Assembly (NCBI GenBank): GCA_028023455.1
Contig: JAQFVV010000022.1
Location: forward strand, 10,619,100 to 10,683,099
Source: Epiperipatus broadwayi
Lineage: Eukaryota > Onychophora > Udeonychophora > Euonychophora > Peripatidae
Reading direction: 5' to 3'
Length of the DNA stretch: 64,000 nucleotides
The notes below the pieces were generated by a model. It did not search any database. It had not been told where the DNA came from and saw only the letters and a program-made list of their open reading frames with translations. Numbering within the stretch: position 1 is the first letter of the stretch; each line of letters starts with the position of its first letter. The translations under genes and the position numbers were made by a program. Shown here piece by piece: positions 58,597 to 64,000 of the stretch.

Positions 58597-58815
58597 TAAA
58601 CAAAGGCAAAACTTTCCATCCAGTAGTGCCACCCTGTGCAGTGCTCTCAGATCCAAGGCTCCTCACTGATGATGGCCACAAGCCAGAAACTAGTATGGGG
58701 ATATTGGATGAGTAGGCACTAGATAGGGATTTTATGCACAAGCCTTCTGGCATCCATTGATTACTCTGTTTGGCACAGGGTGGCACTACTGTATGGAGAG
58801 TTTTGCCTTTGTTTA
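58597..58815 (+). mobile_element. Foldback MITE carrying a hammerhead ribozyme
   Basis: 219 bp. Left TAAACAAAGGCAAAACTTTC and CAGTAGTGCCACCCTGTGC, right GGCACAGGGTGGCACTACTG and GAGAGTTTTGCCTTTGTTTA: inverted repeats of about 44 bp with a few mismatches, TA at both ends. The 130-bp centre contains the ribozyme at 58651-58709. No coding sequence is present. Confidence 0.78.
58651..58709 (+). ncRNA. Type I hammerhead ribozyme, apparently intact
   Basis: Order on the + strand: stem I 5' strand (ATCCAA, internal loop, TCCTCA); core CTGATGA (58666-58672); stem II TGGC/GCCA with loop CACAA; GAAAC (58686-58690); minimal stem III of two pairs (A-U, C-G) with loop TA; cleavage triplet GTA ending at 58695; stem I 3' strand (TGGGGA, internal loop, TTGGAT). 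C3 U4 G5 A6 G8 A9 G12 A13 A14 are all present. Predicted cleavage after A58695. Minimal stem III is typical of animal mobile-element hammerheads. Confidence 0.82.
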
Positions 58816-60208
58816 TGAGTAATAAATCTTTAATCTTATCATTCCAGTGGTGACCTGCTTCCGCTACAAGCTCATTATAATGCACATTCCTTATTTAAGC
58901 TTTTAACATTAGTTTTAAATTATGAATGATTAGCAGTCTTATAAATGATGGAGAGCAACGCCCTGCCAAGGCATTATACATCAATTCTCAATATGCATTT
59001 AATATTGTGAATAGCAAATATTGGAACTATTCTTTTATTTTCTTTTTTAAAATAAATTCTATTATGTTTTCATTATATGTGTCTTAATAGTAAATACATG
59101 TGTGCTTTTCAGATTATTACTTCATCTTCTAACTTCACAATGTCTGATAATTAATCTGTTTAATATTAGAAGTTTTTCTAACCCAATCATTCTTTATAGA
59201 AGGTGATATATATTTGTATGTGATAAATAAAATGTTCTAATTCAATGGCAGTCTGGATTATTTTTAGTACTTGGTCAAAAACTTCTGTTTGGCTAATAAC
59301 TTGACAACCTCCAGAAAATGAAAACCACAATTCATTTGTGGGTACCATGCCATAAATATAAAAAAAAAGAATATAAATCGACAGTATATTCTACCCTTAA
59401 AAAAAAGCAATCAATATCTTATTAGGAGCTATTGGATTTGTGAGAAAAAAGATTATCGATATTTTTCCCCTTCTAAATTCAGATAGGAAACCAATCAACT
59501 CACTTCATTGGCTCATGTATTCATACTCATGAGCAATTCATCATGTTCGTTTATTATATTACAACAATATGAATGTATAGAATTTTCCCTTATTGATTTT
59601 TTTATAATCTGAGCGTTGGATCAAAGGAGCATTTTTTATTTAACTACAAACTCCTTTTTTGCAGTCTTACATTTATATACACACACGTGTTTCACAGCTT
59701 TGAAACTAGAAATTGTTGCATTAAATATAATAGTATATTGAAGTTAGGAATTTATTTCTCTGACTATATTTTATATTATTTACTGCTGTATATATAAATG
59801 TTGTTTGTATCTCATTGAATTTCACTTGAAAAGATCTATTTGTTAATGGGCGAAACTATGGTCATGGAGGAAATTTAGTAAAATTTTCTTTGTTTGGCTA
59901 GTGTTGTAATGTTATATGATTTTTTATTATATATATATGTATGTATTGAATTACTGATTGTTTTCATAATTTCTATGTATCTGTGTGCGTGTATGTGAAT
60001 TTGAGATTAAATATATGATATGACGAAAGCACATTTATTAAAAGTACATTGGGTAGTTAAGCAAAAAGCATGCTTGCTTTTATGTTATTTGCTATGTTTT
60101 TAAAGTTATTGATTCAACAGAATTTACCACCAGATGGTATTATTATGAAATAATTTAATAATAAAATTACAAAATTAATTTTTAATATTGATTTGTTTTA
60201 CTTTACAG
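58816..60208. other. Intron end, nothing recognised
   Basis: AT-rich with no named element. The acceptor CTTTACAG is at 60208. Confidence 0.65.
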
Positions 60209-60298
60209 ACTTGCGGCCTATTGATTCAGGTCATTATACGTGTGTTGCTTCCAGTGAAAGCGGAGAGACATCTTGGGGTGCATATCTTTCAGTTGAAG
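60209..60298 (+). CDS. robo: robo exon: second part of Ig domain 5
   Basis: 90-bp exon, phase 1 in and phase 1 out, between CTTTACAG and GTAGTA. It encodes RPIDSGHYTC with the second Ig cysteine, then VASSESGETSWGAYLSVE. SGETSWSA is the arthropod Robo wording and SGEATWSA the human one (from memory). Fibronectin type III repeats should follow in exons beyond the window. Confidence 0.95.
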
Positions 60299-63035
60299 GT
60301 AGTACACTTTATTATGTTACACTTTGTATGCTATAAATTGATTATTTATTTTATGATGTATTCTACTATCCTTTTTTTAAAAAAAACTTTTTGATATTAT
60401 TTTCGGTCCATATGTTTTAAATTGATTATTTTGAAGAAAAATGAATTATCTACTATTATTTTATTACAAGAAAGTAATTAGTCAATATAAGTTATTTAAC
60501 AATTAAACAACAAAATGTTTTTAAAATCAAGAATTTTTTACATTTTAATAAGCCATCTACTTATTTTTCTAATCAAATTTTTATCTATTTTTTGTGACCT
60601 TAGCTGATAGATAGATCTTCATGAATTTTAAAAATTATCTGTTTGATTTCAATTAATCTTTGGGTAGTTTTAGATGTAAGATTCATTAAGAAAAAGACTA
60701 ACTATAGTTTAATGCCAACACCAATGATTATTAACAAAGCAAAGCAAAACAATTATGTGCTAGTATTGGAGATGTGATCATGTAATGCTTGCTGGTTTAA
60801 CACCATATGAAGAAAACCAAGGCAATTCATATAGGTCCTTGGATCTTAGGACTTTTTTGTTTCACATATATTAAAAAAATATTAAAGTATATGTATAAGT
60901 ATTAAAAAGAGTCTTTTTTAAAAAAATGGGTGTATAGTGGTGTAAAAATTTTAACTATGTCCAGCAAACTTTATTATATAATTATCTATTTCTGACATAC
61001 CCTACATTTTATTCATTCTAAAAGGGCAAAAGTGGGGTCAGTAAAATATATAATCACCTAGGTTCAAAAATTTTGGATTTTTGAATGTCAAATTATCAGC
61101 TTGAATTGTAAAAAAAAAAAGTGGATATTAGATGTATGAGTGCTATTCTGGACCTCACTGAAAAATGGCCTAAAGTCATAGACTGTTCTAAATGTTTTTA
61201 CCAAGCAGATAATTCTGGAGCAAAATCTCATTTACAATTCAGATATTAGTATTAAATAGAGGAAATCATATGCATTTATTCTAGATCTATATATCACATT
61301 GCATACATATTTTGTTTAATTACTACTTTTGTGAAAGGTAAACGCAGTTTAGTCAGCCATGGGTAAAGGGCATTACTATTTGTTTTTATAAGTTTACTAT
61401 TGAATCAATAACAAGTAAATATCCATTTACTGATTAATAATTAGATGGAAAAATATGTTAGCTGCATAAAATTTTTTTAGCTGTCTGAAAATGTTTACTC
61501 AGATTCAAACACCAACTTATGAATATGGCAGGAAGATGAGTTAATCACAAGTACTTTAAAAATATTAAAAACTAAACGCTTTTTTTCTGAGCCAAAACAA
61601 TACATAATTTCTTGTTGGGCAATTCTAGTTTTAAACTTTGAGCAAAAACTGCATTTGAAAGCTTTCTTATTTTCACTTACCTTATACGATACAAATGAGC
61701 AATCAGCTTAGTTTGGAAGCGGGGGGGGGGGTGTCTGCCTGGAAAATATATTCCACAAATTCAATTAATGAATCATAAATGTTATAAAAAAAATTATACC
61801 AAAACATCAATAATATAAACTCTGTATATTGCTTCAAATGTCCATCAAGTGATAAATAACAAATTTGATTTAATTGAAGAGTACCTTCAACTTCCGCGCT
61901 GGAGAAGATCTCTTTACTTAAAATTTAATCCTACCCATCAATTTCTAAAATGATAAAAAAAAAATTATCTTTTTTTTTTAAGCCCCCCCCCCTCTACCCA
62001 CACGCTTAACCTCGGTCTTTTACTTCTGCGTTTTGCATTTTTTCATCATTATTAAGATTTTGTTTTTTAATCTGGTAACACAATGGTTATAACGAAATTT
62101 TTTGACTGGTTGGAAAAATTTCATCCCATTAAAAGATACAACCCATTAAAATAGCTTTCTTCACCCTCTTGAGTTCCCTCTCCCATCCTCTGATACTGTC
62201 ATAGACTTTTATCTGCCATCATTTCCTTTTTATATATGCAGTATAGAAAAAGCTTATTTTGTCAAGCATTTGTGGTGGAGAATTTGGCCTAGAGGCAAAC
62301 CTGTGACTCATTTTTCTAATTACTGAAGGGGGTGACAGATCAGCCAAGACTCACTTTGATTTGGATGACAATAGTTAGCAATTAGAAAGACAAGGCAGAC
62401 ATCTTGGAAAGAGATTGACTTGTCTCATCTCTACTTTATCCCACTTCCCTCTTTTGTGTGTGTATATATATAACGTTATCTGCATACATTCTTTTAGATA
62501 TCCTAATCAAATAAGTGAGTACAAAATAATAACCGAAATCCAGTTCACTATTTCTATACATATATATATAATAAAGAATGATAAATCAGCAAAGATGATT
62601 AAAAAGTTTTCTCACTGCTTTTGTCTCAAATCAATTCACTTTTGCTATGCAATTTGTCTTATTAGGAAATCATTTAAATTTTACATGTGAGTATGAGCAT
62701 TTACGTATTAATTAAATGTTTTTTTAAATCTCTCCTTTTTATACACATTTATTATCATCACAATTAGCAGCACTTAGAAAGTGTGATCCAAAAATAAAAT
62801 TATATATATATGTTAAGTAATGCGTACAGATTATGTTTGTTAATATTGAAATGTTTCCTAGCAATAAAAGATCTTCGGTGATTTGTCATAACCCTTAACC
62901 CTCTTATAAAATTTACTTCAGAATCTAATGGTGTGAATATATGTTAGATACATTTTTTTAATTATTTTATAAACAGTTACTATCATTATGCATTTACCAA
63001 TAATCTCTTTTATCAAAAAAGAATCGAATGGGTAA
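60299..63035. other. Intron after Ig5, nothing coding
   Basis: AT-rich. It contains a G11 run at 61721-61731 and a C10 run at 61983-61992. No fibronectin type III exon was found, so the next exon lies beyond 64000 or was missed. Confidence 0.65.
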
Positions 63036-63039
63036 TATC

Positions 63040-63295
63040 TCAGGATTTTATAGGGGAGTTCATAATCCATGGACTTGATTTGTATCACTTGATCTTTAGA
63101 ATCTGCCATTCTATCACTACTAAACAATTCAAGCACCTGAATTGATAAGAGACAGCCATGATCCATGGATCTTGAATTCCAGAATCTGCCCTAACTGTGC
63201 TAAACAGTGCACAACAGTGACTGAACCATGATTCTTAAAGCATGAATTCTAGAATCTGCCATATTATTATTGCACTAAACAACATAGAGCAATTT
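63040..63295 (-). repeat. Tandem tRNA-like SINE units (TTTAGTGC family)
   Basis: Minus strand, three successive units of about 80 bp. They begin TTTAGTGCAATAATAATATG, TTTAGCACAGTTAGGGCAG and TTTAGTAGTGATAGAATGG, each followed by CAGATTCTxxAATTCA or similar and then GATCATGG. Same family as 2669 and 38677. Head-to-tail arrangement of three units is unusual for a single SINE. Confidence 0.6.
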
Positions 63296-63439
63296 TTTTA
63301 ATATTGTTATTTTATATACTTCTTATTTAGAATGTTATAATCAAAGTTTTTGTGAACATTCTCTTATTAACATATTGTTAATTATTGAAATAGTTGCGGC
63401 TTTACTTCATTAGCGTTTGAAATCAATAAATATATATAT

Positions 63440-63637
63440 GTGCTTTGCACACAGATAATGAAGCTATTTAAAATTAAATGTTGCTGCCTAGTGCGCTTTC
63501 GGGATATTTCATAGTCCCATATTCATGGCTACTAGAATGTGCTTTGCGCACAGATAATGAAGCTATTTAAAATTAAATGTTGCTGTTGAGCGCACTTTCG
63601 GGATATTTCATAGTCCCATATTCGTAGCTACTGGAAT
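63440..63637. repeat. 99-bp tandem duplication
   Basis: Two units (63440-63538, 63539-63637) with over 90% identity by eye. Both contain GTGCTTTG, ACAGATAATGAAGC, CGGGATATTTCATAGTCCC. On the minus strand GGGACTATGAAATATCCC can fold. They lie just beyond the 3' side of the Penelope-like GIY-YIG fragment and may be its terminal-repeat region. Confidence 0.8.
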
Positions 63638-63724
63638 TTATTTGAGAACTATAATGGTGTTAATGCAAATTTATGCAAATTTGTGTGAAAATGCTACATA
63701 GACGATTTTCGAGATAGAGAAAAG

Positions 63725-63905
63725 CAGGCCTCTCTTCTATTGATTGCAGGGGGGTCACCAACTATGTAGTATGCCTCCCTGAGTTTGTGTTTAATGTCAT
63801 TTCTTTCAGAGCAGATGGGTAGGAGGGCATGGACAGTGGCTCTCTCATGCTCAACAAAAATTGAATTGCCTTCAAGCTTAGTTTTGTTCCTATTGTAGAG
63901 GTATC
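63725..63905 (-). pseudogene. Penelope-like GIY-YIG endonuclease C-terminal fragment
   Basis: Minus strand reads FVEHERATVHALLPICSERN, DIKHKLREAYYIVGD and then INR. It corresponds to LCTERNDIKRKIKEACFI...INR at the end of the Penelope-like endonuclease at 42386-43175. Continues rightwards (upstream) only as scraps, and the window ends soon after. No internal stop in this short stretch. Confidence 0.7.
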
Positions 63906-64000
63906 TGTGTTAATTATTTTAACATTTAAAAAAATATATCAATTTATAATAAAATTTTTATCAAAACAACAGAGTTAAAAAAATAACTCCAGAAGTAATC

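Noticed and set aside
61721-61992. G11 and C10 runs as a paired structural element
   Set aside because: Flanks of the two runs are not complementary and single homopolymers do not form a standard G-quadruplex motif.

Overview
The window is one stretch of a large, AT-rich, intron-dominated animal gene. Five short exons on the + strand (21869-21996, 37391-37515, 39327-39486, 53909-54106, 60209-60298) join in one open frame with matching splice phases. They encode the end of the third, all of the fourth and all of the fifth immunoglobulin domain of a Roundabout (Robo) axon-guidance receptor. Coding sequence is about 0.7 kb of 64 kb. The introns inside the window are about 15.4, 1.8, 14.4 and 6.1 kb, and the flanking introns run off both ends. 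Wording of the Ig5 exon (GPANQT, SGETSW) and the transposon content suggest an arthropod-like invertebrate, possibly a chelicerate; this is an inference from remembered family features.

Almost everything else is transposable-element sequence. From left to right: an RTE-type LINE remnant (1-1600) with a foreign insert; tRNA-like SINEs (2669-2960); a decayed Ty3/gypsy element (about 7850-13081) whose integrase is split by a LINE flanked by ATGTGA duplications (11088-13015); a second LINE copy carrying an SGNH-esterase-like first ORF (14440-17610); a long RTE copy (18795-21500) with a SPACE INVADERS-like hAT MITE nested in it (21046-21227); a pure-tRNA SINE (21552-21661); the first exon; two Penelope-like elements head to head around a triplicated arm (23210-27500); the best-preserved LINE copy (27633-30575); and a tandem hammerhead-ribozyme element (32055-32497). 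Beyond these lie more RTE copies, foldback elements, a hAT MITE with a perfect 8-bp duplication (36281-36749), an internally deleted hAT transposon with 8-bp duplications (43635-45106), Penelope-like fragments with GIY-YIG endonucleases (42386-43175 and 63725-63905), a CpG-rich unexplained block (56354-57664) and a foldback element carrying an apparently intact hammerhead ribozyme (58597-58815).

The most interesting system is a dispersed family of type I hammerhead ribozymes. One copy (58651-58709, +) has all core nucleotides, a 4-bp stem II, a minimal stem III and a long stem I. Others at 32343-32402 (+), 51326-51382 (-) and 54817-54850 (+) share its layout but have lost core residues. A looser hammerhead-like motif lies at the 3' side of a Penelope-like element (23248-23275, -). 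One copy sits in a ~376-bp unit that begins to repeat and is flanked by a ~9-bp duplication, the arrangement described for animal retrozymes. No prokaryotic features, CRISPR arrays, rRNA genes or functional tRNA genes were seen.
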